DNA from: Collinsella aerofaciens
GTDB lineage: Bacteria > Actinomycetota > Coriobacteriia > Coriobacteriales > Coriobacteriaceae
Direction of reading: 5' to 3'
Assembly: GCF_028209885.1 (NCBI RefSeq)
Contig: NZ_JAQLEM010000011.1
Location: 1-64,000, forward strand
DNA: 64,000 bases
The notes under the pieces are model-generated. The model ran no database searches and had not been told where the DNA came from. It saw nothing but the letters and a program-made list of their open reading frames with translations. Each line of letters opens with the position of its first letter. The stretch's first letter is position 1. Position numbers and translations under genes: made by a program. Positions 1 through 9,584 of the stretch are shown here, piece by piece.

Positions 1-47
1 AAATAGGGACTGTTTTTGCTGGTCAAACTGCAAAACAGTCCCTATTT
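1..47. repeat. Perfect inverted repeat, part of an intergenic repeat family
   Basis: Two 16-nt arms (1-16 and 32-47; AAATAGGGACTGTTTT and its complement) surround a 15-nt loop. The bases that follow (CACCGCAACTTATTGG) also follow the palindrome at 52865-52929, so both belong to one repeat family. The window edge cuts off whatever lies to the left. It may act as a terminator hairpin for the short gene ending at 82, but there is no clear T-run. Confidence 0.6.
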
Positions 48-81
48 CACCGCAACTTATTGGTGGCCTTTTGGGTGGCAC

Positions 82-276
82 TCAGCGCCACGGATCGGCT
101 TCGAACATCGGCTCACGCTCGGGGCGGCGATCGCTGTAGGGATCGTAGCCGTCATCGTCCTCGTTCTCGGCGCGAATGTAGGGATCGCGCGGCTTGGGCG
201 CCGGCTTAGGTGCAGGCTTGGGTGCGGCGGGTGCAGCATCGGTCGCCGACGTGTTCGTCTTGTTCTTGTCTATCAT
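82..276 (-). CDS. Small Pro/Ala/Lys-rich acidic-tailed hypothetical protein (64 aa)
   Basis: I do not recognise this gene. The start at 276 is chosen because AAGGAG at 285-290 lies 8 nt upstream; an in-frame ATG two codons earlier would be only 2 nt from it. The protein opens with a polar stretch, then an alternating Pro-Lys-Pro-Ala linker (about residues 19-29), then a strongly acidic and charged tail (ENEDDDGYDPYSDRRPERE). It has no membrane segment, no cysteines and no domain I can name. It lies just downstream of clpB on the same strand but beyond a strong terminator, so it is probably transcribed separately. Low complexity suggests a disordered protein. Confidence 0.6.
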   Translation of the reverse strand: MIDKNKTNTSATDAAPAAPKPAPKPAPKPRDPYIRAENEDDDGYDPYSDRRPEREPMFEADPWR

Positions 277-328
277 CTGCATATCTCCTTGCCATGCAAT
301 CGTGCTCGACATCATCGATTGTCGCACG

Positions 329-363
329 AAAAAGGGCGGCGGACCCAATTGGATCCGCCGCCC
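329..363 (-). terminator. Intrinsic terminator of clpB
   Basis: On the minus strand, GGGCGGCGGA and TCCGCCGCCC form a perfect 10-bp stem (arms 354-363 and 334-343) followed directly by five T residues (329-333). It lies 48 nt past the clpB stop codon. Confidence 0.85.
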
Positions 364-410
364 TTGGCGTTTAGAAACGGCTGGCAGATTTTAAGGCATG
401 TCCCAAAAAT

Positions 411-3038
411 CTACTCGGCATCGGGGACCTCGTAGGTGGCCGCCGGCGTGTTATCGCACACGACGGTAAAGCCGCCGTCCTTATCGACATCGACCGTCAC
501 CTGATCGCCCTCGCGCACCGTGCCGTCGATGATGGCGGCGGCGATGGCGTCCACGACCTCGCGCTGGACCAGACGCTTGAGCGGACGGGCGCCAAAGACC
601 GGGTCCAGGCCGCCCACGGCGAGCATCTGCTTGGCCGCCGGGGTGATGGCAAGCGTCATGCGCTCCTTGGCCAGACGCGCGCGGACGTCGGCAAGCTGGA
701 TGTCGACGATCTTCTCGATCTGCGCCATGCCGAGCGGATGGAACACCACGATGTCGTCGATACGGTTGAGGAACTCGGGGCGGAAGGTCTGAGCCATGGC
801 AGCGTCGACCTGATGGCGCATCTCCTCCTCGTCCTTACCGGACAGATCGGCGATGGCTTTGGAGCCCACGTTGGACGTCATGATGATAATCGTGTTCTTG
901 AAGGACACCTGGCGACCCTGGCCATCGGTCAGACGGCCGTCGTCGAGCACCTGCAACAGCACGTTAAAGACATCCGGATGGGCCTTCTCCATCTCGTCGA
1001 GCAAGATCACGGAGTAGGGACGACGGCGCACGGCCTCGGTGAGCTGGCCGCCCTCGTCGTAACCCACGTATCCCGGGGGCGCACCGATCAGACGCTGAAC
1101 GCTGAACTTCTCCATGTACTCGGACATATCGATACGCACGAGCGCGCGCTCGTCGTCGAACAGGCACTCGGCAAGCGCCTTGGCGAGCTCGGTCTTGCCC
1201 ACGCCAGTGGGGCCCAGGAAGAAGAAGCTGCCGATGGGCTTGTCCGGATCGGAGAGGCCCGCACGGCTGCGACGCACAGCCGCGGCGACGGCGGAGACGG
1301 CCTCGTCCTGACCGATGACGCGCTTATGCAGCTCGCCCTCCAGGCCCTTCAACTTGTCGAGCTCGCCCTGCATCATCTTGGAGACGGGCACGCCGGTCCA
1401 GGCGCTCACGACCTCGGCGATCTCATCGGAGGTCACCTGTTCGTTGAGGCCCTCGCCGTCCTGCTGCTTTTGTGCCTCGAGCGCGGCCTCGGAATCCTGA
1501 ATCTGCTGCTGCAGGCCCGGAATCACGGAGAAGCGCAGCTCGGACGCACGGCCCAGGTCGCCGTTGCGCGTCGCGCGCTCCTCTTCGCTCTTGGCCTCGT
1601 CGAGCCGGCCCTTGAGCTCCTGCACGTGGTCGATGGCGTTCTTTTGGTTGAGCCAGCCGGCCTTTTGCACGTTGAGCTTTTCCTGGACCTCGGCGATCTC
1701 CTGACGTAGGGCCTCCAGACGCTCCTTGGAGGCGTCATCGGTCTCCTTCATGAGTGCCTGCTCCTCGATCTGCAGCTGGGTGAGCTGACGCGTGGTGGCG
1801 TCGATCTCGACCGGCATGCTGTCGAGCTCCATGCGCAGGCGGCTTGCGGCCTCATCGACCAGGTCGATGGCCTTGTCGGGCAGGAAACGGTCGGCGATGT
1901 AGCGATCGGAGAGGTCGGCAGCCGCCACGAGCGCGCTATCGGTGATGTGTACGCCGTGGAAGATCTCGTACTTCTCCTTGAGGCCACGCAGAATCGAGAT
2001 GGTGTCCTCGACGGTAGGTTCGCTCACCATAACGGTCTGGAAACGACGCGCGAGCGCCGCGTCCTTCTCGATGTACTTGCGGTATTCGTCGAGCGTAGTC
2101 GCGCCGATTGCGTGCAAGTCGCCACGGGCGAGCGCCGGCTTGAGGATGTTGCCGGCGTCCATGGAGCCCTCGGTTGCACCCGCGCCCACGATGGTATGGA
2201 GCTCATCGATGAACAGGATGACCTTGCCTTCCGATTTTTGCACTTCCTTGAGCACGGCCTTCAAGCGGTCCTCGAACTCGCCGCGGTACTTGGCGCCGGC
2301 GACCAGCGCGCTCATGTCGAGCTCGATGAGGTCGCGATCGCGCAGCGTGCTCGGCACGTCGCCGGCCACGATACGCTGGGCGATGCCCTCGACGATGGCC
2401 GTCTTGCCGACGCCCGGCTCGCCAATGAGCACGGGGTTGTTCTTGGTGCGGCGGGACAGGACCTGGATGGTGCGACGGATCTCATCGGTACGGCCGATGA
2501 CCGGGTCGAGCTTGCCGGCACGGGCCAGATCGCAGATATTGCGGCCGTACTGTTCCAGTGCCTCAAACTGCGTCTTGTCCTCAGCAGACGTCACGCGGTC
2601 ATCGCCGCGCAGCTCCTCGTAAACCTGCTCGATGCGCTCCTTGGTCACGCCGGCATCGCGCAGCACACGGCCCGCCTCGCCCTTGTCCTCGGCAAGTGCC
2701 ATCAGCAGATGCTCGGTCACCACAAAGCTGTCGCCCATCTTGGTGGCCTTCTTCTCGGCCTTTTCGATGACACGGACGAGCTCGTTAGACAGACCCATCT
2801 GCTGACCCTCGCCCGAAACCTTGGGCGCGTGGTCGATGGCATCCTGTGTGGAGCGTGCGAGCTGAGCCGGGTCGGCACCGATGCGCTCGATGATCACGGA
2901 GATATTGCGCTCGCCGGCACCAAGCAGGGCGGACAGCAGGTGAATCGGCTCCACCGCACCGGCCTGCGCGTCGGCAGCCGTGCTCATGGCGGTCTGCAAC
3001 GCCTCGCGCGACGTCATTGCTAGCTTATCGATTCTCAT
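411..3038 (-). CDS. clpB: ATP-dependent disaggregase ClpB (875 aa)
   Basis: ClpB is a hexameric AAA+ Hsp100 that extracts polypeptides from aggregates and hands them to DnaK/DnaJ/GrpE in the cytoplasm. The order is canonical: an N-terminal Clp repeat domain, AAA-1 with Walker [10 protein letters not shown] near residue 205, a coiled-coil middle domain (about 400-540), and AAA-2 with Walker [10 protein letters not shown] near residue 606 and Walker [12 protein letters not shown]. Full length for the family. The start has GAGAGG seven bases upstream. It is monocistronic, with a strong terminator behind it. A 27-bp inverted repeat about 90 nt upstream is shared with the dnaK promoter region, so HspR repression is likely (inference). 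Confidence 0.97.
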   Translation of the reverse strand: MRIDKLAMTSREALQTAMSTAADAQAGAVEPIHLLSALLGAGERNISVIIERIGADPAQLARSTQDAIDHAPKVSGEGQQMGLSNELVRVIEKAEKKATKMGDSFVVTEHLLMALAEDKGEAGRVLRDAGVTKERIEQVYEELRGDDRVTSAEDKTQFEALEQYGRNICDLARAGKLDPVIGRTDEIRRTIQVLSRRTKNNPVLIGEPGVGKTAIVEGIAQRIVAGDVPSTLRDRDLIELDMSALVAGAKYRGEFEDRLKAVLKEVQKSEGKVILFIDELHTIVGAGATEGSMDAGNILKPALARGDLHAIGATTLDEYRKYIEKDAALARRFQTVMVSEPTVEDTISILRGLKEKYEIFHGVHITDSALVAAADLSDRYIADRFLPDKAIDLVDEAASRLRMELDSMPVEIDATTRQLTQLQIEEQALMKETDDASKERLEALRQEIAEVQEKLNVQKAGWLNQKNAIDHVQELKGRLDEAKSEEERATRNGDLGRASELRFSVIPGLQQQIQDSEAALEAQKQQDGEGLNEQVTSDEIAEVVSAWTGVPVSKMMQGELDKLKGLEGELHKRVIGQDEAVSAVAAAVRRSRAGLSDPDKPIGSFFFLGPTGVGKTELAKALAECLFDDERALVRIDMSEYMEKFSVQRLIGAPPGYVGYDEGGQLTEAVRRRPYSVILLDEMEKAHPDVFNVLLQVLDDGRLTDGQGRQVSFKNTIIIMTSNVGSKAIADLSGKDEEEMRHQVDAAMAQTFRPEFLNRIDDIVVFHPLGMAQIEKIVDIQLADVRARLAKERMTLAITPAAKQMLAVGGLDPVFGARPLKRLVQREVVDAIAAAIIDGTVREGDQVTVDVDKDGGFTVVCDNTPAATYEVPDAE

Positions 3039-3127
3039 GGAATCACCTCTCTTGGGGCGGCCGCCCTACGGGGCGGCTTCACGTTGTTCGAGAAGTATTG
3101 TTGCCAGCTTCGCTCGATCTTATACAC

Positions 3128-3154
3128 AAATCTAAGTCTCTATATATAAGATTT
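3128..3154 (-). promoter_or_regulatory. Candidate HspR operator (HAIR-like) upstream of clpB
   Basis: The inverted repeat AAATCTAA-N11-TAAGATTT occurs here and, with identical arms and spacing, at 12432-12458 upstream of dnaK. In actinobacteria HspR binds the HAIR element, CTTGAGT-N7-ACTCAAG. This element has a comparable size and position but a diverged, A/T-rich sequence. hspR is encoded in this window. Confidence 0.6.
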
Positions 3155-3216
3155 TCTGAGTGATTAAGAGATAGGGGGCAGGCACGCTCACCCGCTGCGG
3201 CCTCGTCCCCTTACTA

Positions 3217-3436
3217 TCTCAATCTGTAACATCTAGCGACTGTTTATGGCTCCAGATGTTACAGATCGAGACGAATTGTTCAGCGGCACCCGTTTGTCTC
3301 AATCTGTAACATCTAGTCAGCAAATAGAGCTCTATCTGTTACAAATCGAGACGAACAGAAAACACCCGGATCAAAAATCTAAATCTGTAACACCAGGCCC
3401 ACTTTTAGCGGCCAAGATGTTACAGATCGAGACAGA
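3217..3436. repeat. Array of three hairpin repeats (TCTGTAACATCTAG family)
   Basis: Three consecutive units run approximately 3217-3275, 3297-3356 and 3380-3436. Each opens with an (A)ATCTGTAACA-type arm and closes with its complement (TGTTACAGATCGAGAC, with variants). The loops differ (CGACTGTTTATGGCTC; TCAGCAAATAGAGCT; a 20-nt loop in the third). The array fills the space between the clpB promoter region and the next minus-strand gene end. No coding sequence is credible here. Confidence 0.7.
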
Positions 3437-3442
3437 CCGAAA

Positions 3443-3477
3443 ACCACCACAAAGAGGGCAGGCACCTTTGTGGTGGT
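3443..3477. repeat. ACCACCACAAAG hairpin repeat, copy a
   Basis: Perfect 12-bp arms ACCACCACAAAG and CTTTGTGGTGGT around GAGGGCAGGCA. Related hairpins occur at 4246-4280 and 5113-5149, with a weaker one at 49878-49910. This copy starts only 9 nt past the stop of the minus-strand gene ending at 3486 and may serve as its 3' hairpin. Confidence 0.65.
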
Positions 3478-3485
3478 CGCGGTCT

Positions 3486-4172
3486 CTACTCCTTCGCCGA
3501 ACCCGTACTTCCCGATTCGACGGTCCAGGGCATCTCATCCTCGAACAGCCATGTACGGGCAGACCCACTATCGCGTGCAGTCTGCGGGTCAGGCAAGCAG
3601 GTCTGTTTATAGGCATCTTGGATACACTGACCCATAAAATCGTTGAGCTCGGTCTGGTCGCCCTCCATGACATAGGCGACATCGCCGTCCATGATGTAGA
3701 TGCCCGGACCCTCATTGCCCTCGTAGCCCGGATCGTACGAGACATCACATAACTTTGCGCCGTTTGCAGTGTCCAGCTCGATGGAAGAGTGGCATCCGCC
3801 AACCATGTCGTTCGCTTTTGCCCGATAGGACGCATATCCGTACCAACGCTTAAATGTTTTGCCCTTGAGTAGCTCAGACGCCCTATCGATCAGGCTTGTA
3901 TCCGTGGTATAGCGCATGGCCCCAAGCTGAATACGCGGATAATTGCTAATACCCAGCACAGCCGGCTGCTCATCAAAATCAACGGTAATGGTCTCGGGCT
4001 TGTCGTCGCCGGTCAGAAGTTCGACAGATTGAGTCACAGGCTTGACCACCGGCTCCGTCACCGCAGCAGGTAGAAATGCCATACCGACAGCGCCCGCGCC
4101 AACCACAGCGATCGCAAACGCCAAGACAATCAATCCAATACGGGCAGAACGGCTCACGGCAAAACACCCCAC
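3486..4172 (-). CDS. Membrane-anchored hypothetical protein (about 228 aa)
   Basis: Not recognised. One N-terminal hydrophobic segment (ARIGLIVLAFAIAVVGAGAV..., about residues 10-30) is followed by an extracytoplasmic domain with four cysteines, consistent with a signal-anchored or exported protein. The start is uncertain: GTG at 4172 is preferred because GCGAAGG lies about 8 nt upstream; GTG at 4196 or GTG at 4157 are alternatives. It is flanked on both sides by ACCACCACAAAG hairpin repeats. Its convergent/divergent neighbours give no functional clue. Confidence 0.7.
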   Translation of the reverse strand: MGCFAVSRSARIGLIVLAFAIAVVGAGAVGMAFLPAAVTEPVVKPVTQSVELLTGDDKPETITVDFDEQPAVLGISNYPRIQLGAMRYTTDTSLIDRASELLKGKTFKRWYGYASYRAKANDMVGGCHSSIELDTANGAKLCDVSYDPGYEGNEGPGIYIMDGDVAYVMEGDQTELNDFMGQCIQDAYKQTCLPDPQTARDSGSARTWLFEDEMPWTVESGSTGSAKE

Positions 4173-4245
4173 AATGCAAACCTTCGCCACCTGCACTAAT
4201 GATACTGCCAGCTAACACTATTACCAAAAGAAGCCGCGTGCTCCT

Positions 4246-4280
4246 CACCACCACAAGGGGGACAGGCACCTTTGTGGTGG
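4246..4280. repeat. ACCACCACAAAG hairpin repeat, copy b
   Basis: Arms CACCACCACAAGG and CCTTTGTGGTGG surround GGGACAGGCA, followed by TTTTCGAC. The copy at 5113-5149 is also followed by TTTTCGAC. It lies between two divergently transcribed anchored proteins. Confidence 0.6.
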
Positions 4281-4391
4281 TTTTCGACGCTAACGGTCGA
4301 CCATCTCGCGCCATGAGATTAAACTTGAATTGTTCTCTGAACATATCCATTTCTGCCTATCGTCAACAGATCTTTGTCTCGAGGAGCGCAT

Positions 4392-5060
4392 ATGAAGCCG
4401 TCTCATTCCACCGGTCGCAACGTCATCGCCATTCTCGCCATACCCATCGTGATGCTCTTCCTTATCGTCATCACGCCCTTTTCTTTTGGTATCGCCTCGC
4501 CCTTCGATCTTTGCGGGATGATCGACGCCGGCTCGCGTGCCACCTCGCTCTCCTTTGTCTGCCGTGGCGTGTTCTACGAATATGCAATTCCCACCGGAAG
4601 TTGGCAGTCCAAGTTACCGTTGCTCGGCAAGGTCGACGGATGCTCCCCCTATTTCTGCCTTGAACCTCAGGCGCTAAACTATCTGATCGACGACCAGCCA
4701 CTCGACTCCATCACCCTCGCCTACGACTACGCACCAAACACCGATGAGCGCCACATGAACCAAGTCCTCGACAAGCTGCTTGGACAGTGCGGGCTCACCG
4801 CGGAAGCCGGTCGAACCATCTATAGCAACCGGAAATTAAAGCGAACAGAACTCCGCCGTGTCGGAAAAATCAAAGGGCGAAACGGGGCCGCCTACTGGGA
4901 TGCCTGGGCAACACGCGACAAGGGCGAATTCGGACACAGCACCTATATGGTCACTGTCTACACCAAAGACGGAATTAAGGACAATGTTGACGATTTCGCG
5001 TCATCCAAACTCGGCATCCCCAAAACAACCAAGCCCGCCAGCCCAGATGAAATCCTGTAG
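4392..5060 (+). CDS. Membrane-anchored hypothetical protein (222 aa)
   Basis: Not recognised. The start at 4392 has GAGGAG five bases upstream; an in-frame TTG six codons earlier lacks one. After a basic N-terminus (MKPSHSTGRN) there is one long hydrophobic segment (about residues 13-36), then a mostly polar domain with several cysteines and a basic central region, probably outside the cytoplasm. It is oriented divergently from the anchored protein ending at 3486; I see no sequence similarity between the two. It ends about 50 nt before another ACCACCACAAAG hairpin. Confidence 0.75.
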   Translation: MKPSHSTGRNVIAILAIPIVMLFLIVITPFSFGIASPFDLCGMIDAGSRATSLSFVCRGVFYEYAIPTGSWQSKLPLLGKVDGCSPYFCLEPQALNYLIDDQPLDSITLAYDYAPNTDERHMNQVLDKLLGQCGLTAEAGRTIYSNRKLKRTELRRVGKIKGRNGAAYWDAWATRDKGEFGHSTYMVTVYTKDGIKDNVDDFASSKLGIPKTTKPASPDEIL

Positions 5061-5112
5061 AGACGCTCATTAACATACCGCTCAACAATCACAACAACAT
5101 CGAGCTCGTTCC

Positions 5113-5149
5113 CCACCACCACAAAGGCGCCTGTTCCCTTTGTGGTGGT
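5113..5149. repeat. ACCACCACAAAG hairpin repeat, copy c
   Basis: Arms CCACCACCACAAAGG and CCTTTGTGGTGG(T) around CGCCTGTTC, then TTTTCGAC. It lies 52 nt past the stop of the plus-strand gene and may be its transcription terminator, since the stem is followed by TTTT. Confidence 0.6.
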
Positions 5150-5249
5150 TTTCGACAAAAAGAAGCCGCCCCATTAACAGAGGCGGCATCAAGCAAGTCT
5201 ATTTATTGGCGTCCCTCAAGACCCAACGAGAACGCAGAAATGTAGCCCA

Positions 5250-5313
5250 GGGCTTACCCTTTCCCGAACGCGACCCTCGCGAAGCGCGTGAGCGGGCGGG
5301 AAAGGGTAAGCCC
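5250..5313. repeat. Long hairpin at the 3' end of the hydratase gene
   Basis: Perfect 17-bp arms at 5250-5266 (GGGCTTACCCTTTCCCG) and 5297-5313 flank a 30-nt loop that itself contains CTCGCGAAGCGCGTGAG-type pairing. It lies about 20 nt past the stop of the aconitase-family gene. It has no T-run, so it may stabilise the 3' end of the mRNA rather than act as a classical terminator. Confidence 0.6.
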
Positions 5314-5333
5314 CGGGCGGACAATTAAGTGCG

Positions 5334-7634
5334 TTACTCGGCAGCGGCCTTGAACTTGTTGTAGTTGATCAGGCAGCCGGCCTTGACGATGGCACGCTCC
5401 TCTGCCGTCATATCGGCAATGTAGAGCTCAATCTGCTCAACCGCACCGTCGGCACGCACCACGTAGGCAGCGATATTCTTCAGGTCGCCATCGAGCGCGG
5501 CACGGATACCCGGCACAAAGACGTAGTCGCCCACCTCAAAGTTGGGCTCCGCCTCCATCTGGAAGGGCACCATGCCCCAGTTCATCACGTTGGAGCGATA
5601 GCGCTTGGTGGCGTACTCGTGGACGATGTTGGCCAGGCCGCCAATCACGCGCTGGCAGCTTGCGGCCTGCTCGCGGGCGGAACCGTCGCCGGGCTTCTTG
5701 GCATAGAGCATAGAGCCGTACTCGGTCGCCTTGGCATCGGCCGTGACACCCGCGCCGGTCAGTGCCTCAAACACGCTGGCAAGCTCAGCATCGAGTGCCA
5801 CCAGGTCGCCCGCGGCTTCACCGGCAACGCGGCGCTTCTCCACCGCATCGACCTCCTTGGAGCGACCCACGTAGGCAGGGTCGCGACGGCTCAGAGTAAA
5901 CTCGGCCAGACCCAGAGGGTTGGAGCGGAAGGAGCTCGTCTCGCCCGAAGGAATGAGCTCGTCGGTCGTGGTGACCGGGTCCATGATCTTGGAGCACACC
6001 TTGAGCAGGATGTCGTCGCCGAGGGGCTCCATCGCGGGCCACGGCTTGATGTTGGGGCCTTCGACCAGCTCGTCGGCAGGCTCCGCCTTGCCAAAGCCCC
6101 AGTACACGCGCTTTTTGTACGGCGCGTCGTCAAAGGTGTACTCGCAGGCCTCGTCCCAAGTCTCCTCGGGCAGGTCGGTCGCCGGCGTCAGGACGCCGCC
6201 GTTGGCAGCCGTCGCCGCAATGGAGCGGGCGTCCATCAGGGCCACGGCGCTCAGCTGGCCATTACCCGGCTTGGAGCCCTCGCGGTTGGGGAAGTTGCGC
6301 GTAGTGTGGCGGATGGACAGGCCGTTGTTGGCAGGCGTGTCGCCGGCGCCAAAGCACGGGCCGCAGAATGCCGTGCGCACGATCGCGCCGGCCTCCATAA
6401 GGTCGTAGATGTAGCCGCGGCGTGTAAGCTCGAGCGCCACGGGTTGGCTTGTGGGATAGACCGACAGCGAGAACTCGCCGCAGCCGGTGTTGGCGCCCTT
6501 GAGCACGCGGGCAGCCTGGACCACGGAGTCGTAGTTGCCGCCCGAGCAGCCGGCGATAACGCCCTGCTGCACGTGCAGCTTTCCGTCGACGATCTTGTCG
6601 AGCAGGCTAAAGTGCGTCTTGCCCTCGCCGATCTTGGCGGCCTCGAGCTCCACCTCATGCAGGATGTCCTCGAGATTCTCGTTGAGTTCGTCGATCTCAA
6701 AGCCGTTGGAAGGATGGAACGGCAGCGCGATCATGGGCTTGATGCTCGACAGATCGACCTCGACGCAGCCGTCGTAGTAGGCAACATCGGCGGGCTTGAG
6801 TTCGCGGTAGTCGTCGCCGCGGCCGTGCATGGTCAAAAACGCGTGCGCGTCCTCGTCGGTGGCCCAGATGCTCGACAGGCAGGTGGTCTCGGTGGTCATG
6901 ACGTCGATGCCGTTGCGGTAGTCGGTCGTCATGCTCGCGATGCCGGGGCCAACAAACTCCATGACCTTGTTCTTAACGTAGCCCTTGGCAAAGACGGCTC
7001 GGATGATGGCGAGCGCCACATCGTGCGGGCCGACGCCGGGACGCGGGGCGCCCGTGAGGTAGATGGCGACGACGCCGGGATAGGCGACGTCGTAGGTGTC
7101 ACGCAGCAGCTGCTTTGCCAGCTCGCCGCCGCCCTCGCCCACGGCCATGGTGCCCAGGGCGCCGTAGCGGGTGTGCGAGTCGGAGCCCAAAATCATCTTG
7201 CCGCAGCCGGCGAAGTTCTCGCGCATAAAGGAATGGATGACCGCGATATGGGGCGGAACGAAGATGCCGCCGTACTTTTTGGCAGCCGAGAGACCGAAGA
7301 CGTGGTCGTCCTCGTTGATAGTGCCGCCCACGGCGCACAGCGAGTTGTGGCAGTTGGTGAGCACGTAGGGCAGTGGGAACTGCTCCATGCCCGAGGCGCG
7401 CGCCGTCTGGATGATGCCGACAAAGGTGATGTCGTGGCTCGCCATGGCATCGAAACGAATCTTGAGCGCCTCGGGGTCGCCGGACGTGTTGTGTGCCTGA
7501 AGGATCGAATACGCGATGGTGCCACGCTTGGCGTCCTCGGGCGTCTGCGTAATACCGCGCTCGGCAGCCTCGGCCGCAGGCACAACCTCGCTGCCGCCGC
7601 GCAGGTAGATGCCGTCCTCGTACAGCTTGACCAT
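5334..7634 (-). CDS. Aconitase-superfamily hydratase (766 aa)
   Basis: A member of the aconitase/isopropylmalate dehydratase superfamily, resembling the YbhJ-type hydratases rather than AcnA or AcnB. Visible features are the substrate-loop motif [12 protein letters not shown], the GCSGGNYDS loop, and CGPC within [17 protein letters not shown], which supplies two of the [4Fe-4S] cysteines. A swivel-like C-terminal domain follows. The start at 7634 is supported by GGGAG five bases upstream; the frame stays open further upstream, but without a ribosome site. The exact substrate cannot be told from sequence; citrate/isocitrate is possible. It stands alone, with a long repeat-filled gap upstream. 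Confidence 0.88.
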   Translation of the reverse strand: MVKLYEDGIYLRGGSEVVPAAEAAERGITQTPEDAKRGTIAYSILQAHNTSGDPEALKIRFDAMASHDITFVGIIQTARASGMEQFPLPYVLTNCHNSLCAVGGTINEDDHVFGLSAAKKYGGIFVPPHIAVIHSFMRENFAGCGKMILGSDSHTRYGALGTMAVGEGGGELAKQLLRDTYDVAYPGVVAIYLTGAPRPGVGPHDVALAIIRAVFAKGYVKNKVMEFVGPGIASMTTDYRNGIDVMTTETTCLSSIWATDEDAHAFLTMHGRGDDYRELKPADVAYYDGCVEVDLSSIKPMIALPFHPSNGFEIDELNENLEDILHEVELEAAKIGEGKTHFSLLDKIVDGKLHVQQGVIAGCSGGNYDSVVQAARVLKGANTGCGEFSLSVYPTSQPVALELTRRGYIYDLMEAGAIVRTAFCGPCFGAGDTPANNGLSIRHTTRNFPNREGSKPGNGQLSAVALMDARSIAATAANGGVLTPATDLPEETWDEACEYTFDDAPYKKRVYWGFGKAEPADELVEGPNIKPWPAMEPLGDDILLKVCSKIMDPVTTTDELIPSGETSSFRSNPLGLAEFTLSRRDPAYVGRSKEVDAVEKRRVAGEAAGDLVALDAELASVFEALTGAGVTADAKATEYGSMLYAKKPGDGSAREQAASCQRVIGGLANIVHEYATKRYRSNVMNWGMVPFQMEAEPNFEVGDYVFVPGIRAALDGDLKNIAAYVVRADGAVEQIELYIADMTAEERAIVKAGCLINYNKFKAAAE

Positions 7635-7794
7635 ACTGTCTCCCACTCTGCCCAAAAGATTTGGGCTCATAGCATACATTCGTTCAATATCGTGCCATAG
7701 AACGGTTGCAAGTGGGTTACGAATCTGCACGTTCACTTTATCTCGGTAAAGCATGGGACGAGTCCGGTGTGGGCCGGCAGACTTGGCGCAAGGA

Positions 7795-7860
7795 GTGTCC
7801 CAAAGTGCCGGCACAAAAGGAACGTCCCCAAGTGCCAAACTACCCTACTCCGGCAACGCC
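7795..7860. repeat. Short GTGTCCC/CGTCCCC hairpin elements
   Basis: The segment carries AGTGTCCCAAAGTGCCGGCACAAAAGGAACGTCCCC-type pairing (GTGCCGGCAC is itself palindromic). A closely related segment at 45157-45205 also precedes the large structured repeat, and a reduced relative lies at 54661-54720. It sits between the hydratase promoter region and the structured repeat at 7861-8022. Confidence 0.5.
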
Positions 7861-8022
7861 GATGTTTTGGCGCAGACAGCGAAAGCCCGCCAGAGCGAGC
7901 AAGGTGCCTTGAAACAAGGCAGCATTGATCTTTTGATCATGCCGCCGAAGTTGAAAGGCAGATTGCCGCTCTGACGGGCTTGCAGCGTCAACTGGTTACG
8001 CGGGTTGGTAAACCCGCGTAAC
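7861..8022 (-). repeat. Structured 3'-end repeat, copy 1 (after hspR)
   Basis: Read on the minus strand, this begins inside the hspR stop codon. It opens with hairpin GTTACGCGGGTT/AACCCGCGTAAC (7995-8022). A branched structure follows: an outer stem pairing AGCCCG(T/C)CAGAGCG with its complement, enclosing two smaller hairpins (GGC-CAT-GATC type and GCCTTG-AAA-CAAGGC). Copies 2 and 3 lie at 45273-45437 and 48653-48874. Stem sequences differ between copies while pairing is mostly kept. It may be an RNA element or a mobile repeat. Confidence 0.75.
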
Positions 8023-8438
8023 TACAAATCTCCGCCGGCACCCAAAAGCTTGCGCATGACTTGCTCGGGGTTGACCGAGCCGTCGCGCGGGGCCAGGGCG
8101 GTGATCTTCTTCTGCATCTTGTACTCATGCAGCTCGTCCTCGAGCTGGCGCACGCGAGCACGGAGCTTTTCGTTCTCGCGCTCACGCTCCTCGGCACGCT
8201 CCTTCATATCGAGGATGCGCACCACGCCGGCAAGGTTGATGCCCTCGTCGGTCAGTTGGTTGATGAGTTCCAGACGCTCGATATCGGCACGGGAATACAG
8301 GCGCGTGTTACCGCCCGAGCGCTGGGGGTTCACCAGGCCCTTGGACTCGTAGACGCGCAGAGTCTGCGGATGCATGCCGGTCAGCTCGGCCGCCACGCTG
8401 ATCATGTACAGCGGTTTGTTCCTATTGTCCTCGGCCAT
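8022..8438 (-). CDS. hspR: Heat-shock repressor HspR, MerR family (138 aa)
   Basis: HspR represses dnaK and clpB operons in actinobacteria and uses DnaK as co-repressor. The N-terminal MerR-type winged helix is clear (YMISVAAELTGMHPQTLRVYESKG, then the wing with SGGNTRLYS), followed by a coiled coil rich in Glu/Arg (about residues 75-108) and a short tail. Last gene of dnaK-grpE-dnaJ-hspR, 72 nt after dnaJ. Its probable operators are the matching inverted repeats at 3128-3154 and 12432-12458. A large structured repeat starts within its stop codon. Confidence 0.93.
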   Translation of the reverse strand: MAEDNRNKPLYMISVAAELTGMHPQTLRVYESKGLVNPQRSGGNTRLYSRADIERLELINQLTDEGINLAGVVRILDMKERAEERERENEKLRARVRQLEDELHEYKMQKKITALAPRDGSVNPEQVMRKLLGAGGDL

Positions 8439-8510
8439 GCTACCTGACCCCTTTCCGTCTCGTTATCGTCCATCATAAGCCCGCGGGCGCGGGCGCGCGC
8501 CACGACCGCC

Positions 8511-9476
8511 CTAGAACGTCGCCTTGTAACGGTTGACCTTCTCGCGATAATCGCGCGTGTCGGCCTCGCGCAGCCTGGTCATGGCATCGCGCTCGTCGTC
8601 GGACAGGTTCGTGGGGACCTGCACCTTGATCTCGACGAGCAGCGCACCCGTGCGGCCGCGATGCTTAACGTCGGGCGCACCCATCTCCTTAAAGCGGAAC
8701 TTCTTGCCCGTCTGGGTGCCAGCGGGCACCTTCAGACGAACCGTCGCGCCGCCGGGCGTGGGCACATCCACCGTGCAGCCGAGCGCCGCCTCATAGACCG
8801 AGATCGGCACCTCCATGGTCACATCGGCGCCCTTGCGCTTAAACAGCGGGTGCTCCTCCACATGCGTGGTCACGACCAGGTCGCCGCGCTCGCCTCCGGC
8901 AACGCCGTACTCGCCGCGACGCTTGTAGCGCAGCTTGCCTCCGTCGACCGCGCCCGCAGGCACCGAGACCGTAATGGTCTGCTGCTCGCCCGTCGAGGGA
9001 ATGCGGTAGGTAACCTTGTGCGTCACGCCGCGAAACGCGTCCTCGGCCGTCACATCGACGGTCAGCGACAGGTCGCCGCCCTTGCGTGCGCGGTTGCGGC
9101 CCGCGCCCGCACCGGCAGCACCCGCGGCACCGGCAAAGCCCGAGCCCCAGTCGCTGCCCCAGGCGCCGTTGCCGCTGAAGATGCTGTCGAAGATGTCGCC
9201 CCAGCCGCTCGCGCCCGCGCCGGCACCGTAGCCGCCGCCATACGCGCCGCCCGCGCCCGGCATGCCGCCAAACATGAGCATCTGGTCGTACTCTTTGCGC
9301 TTCTTCTCGTCCGAAAGCGTCTCGTAGGCCTCGCTGATCTCCTTAAACTTGGCCTCGTCGCCGCCGGCATCGGGGTGATATTTTTGCGCGAGCTTGCGAA
9401 ACGCGCTCTTGATCTCTTTGTCGGAGGCGCTCTTGGATACGCCCAGGATGTCATAGAAGGTTTTGCCTGCAGCCAT
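8511..9476 (-). CDS. dnaJ: DnaJ-type co-chaperone without zinc fingers (321 aa)
   Basis: Stimulates DnaK ATPase and delivers clients. An N-terminal J domain with the HPD motif ([23 protein letters not shown]) is followed by a Gly/Ala-rich linker (about residues 75-130) and two C-terminal beta-sandwich client-binding domains. The four CXXCXGXG zinc motifs of classical DnaJ are absent, so this is a CbpA/type-II-like protein. The start at 9476 follows GGAGAGGAG by five bases. It lies 108 nt after grpE, and a strong hairpin in that gap may reduce read-through from dnaK-grpE. Confidence 0.92.
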   Translation of the reverse strand: MAAGKTFYDILGVSKSASDKEIKSAFRKLAQKYHPDAGGDEAKFKEISEAYETLSDEKKRKEYDQMLMFGGMPGAGGAYGGGYGAGAGASGWGDIFDSIFSGNGAWGSDWGSGFAGAAGAAGAGAGRNRARKGGDLSLTVDVTAEDAFRGVTHKVTYRIPSTGEQQTITVSVPAGAVDGGKLRYKRRGEYGVAGGERGDLVVTTHVEEHPLFKRKGADVTMEVPISVYEAALGCTVDVPTPGGATVRLKVPAGTQTGKKFRFKEMGAPDVKHRGRTGALLVEIKVQVPTNLSDDERDAMTRLREADTRDYREKVNRYKATF

Positions 9477-9551
9477 CGTAGCTCCTCTCCTGTTACGTCC
9501 GCCGTCCATGCGGGCGGCGGCCCATGCTTTCATATGGCACTAGGTCAGAAA

Positions 9552-9580
9552 GGGCCCCGGGTGTTGCCCCGGGGCCCTTC
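9552..9580 (-). terminator. Hairpin between grpE and dnaJ (attenuator or terminator)
   Basis: Perfect 10-bp GC stem GGGCCCCGGG/CCCGGGGCCC (9552-9561, 9568-9577) with loop TGTTGC. On the minus strand it is followed by TTTCT. Its position inside the dnaK-grpE-dnaJ-hspR cluster suggests that dnaK-grpE transcripts are partly terminated before dnaJ. Confidence 0.7.
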
Positions 9581-9584
9581 TCAA

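Noticed and set aside
3217..3436. CRISPR array
   Set aside because: Units are inverted repeats with loops, not direct repeats with equal-length unique spacers, and no cas gene is near.
3246..3752. Open frame across the three-hairpin array
   Set aside because: Its first part is translated repeat sequence and the rest is antisense to the anchored protein gene.
5619..7700. Long open frame antisense to the hydratase gene
   Set aside because: It mirrors the GC-rich third-position pattern of the real gene, has no domain and no ribosome site; high GC leaves such frames open.
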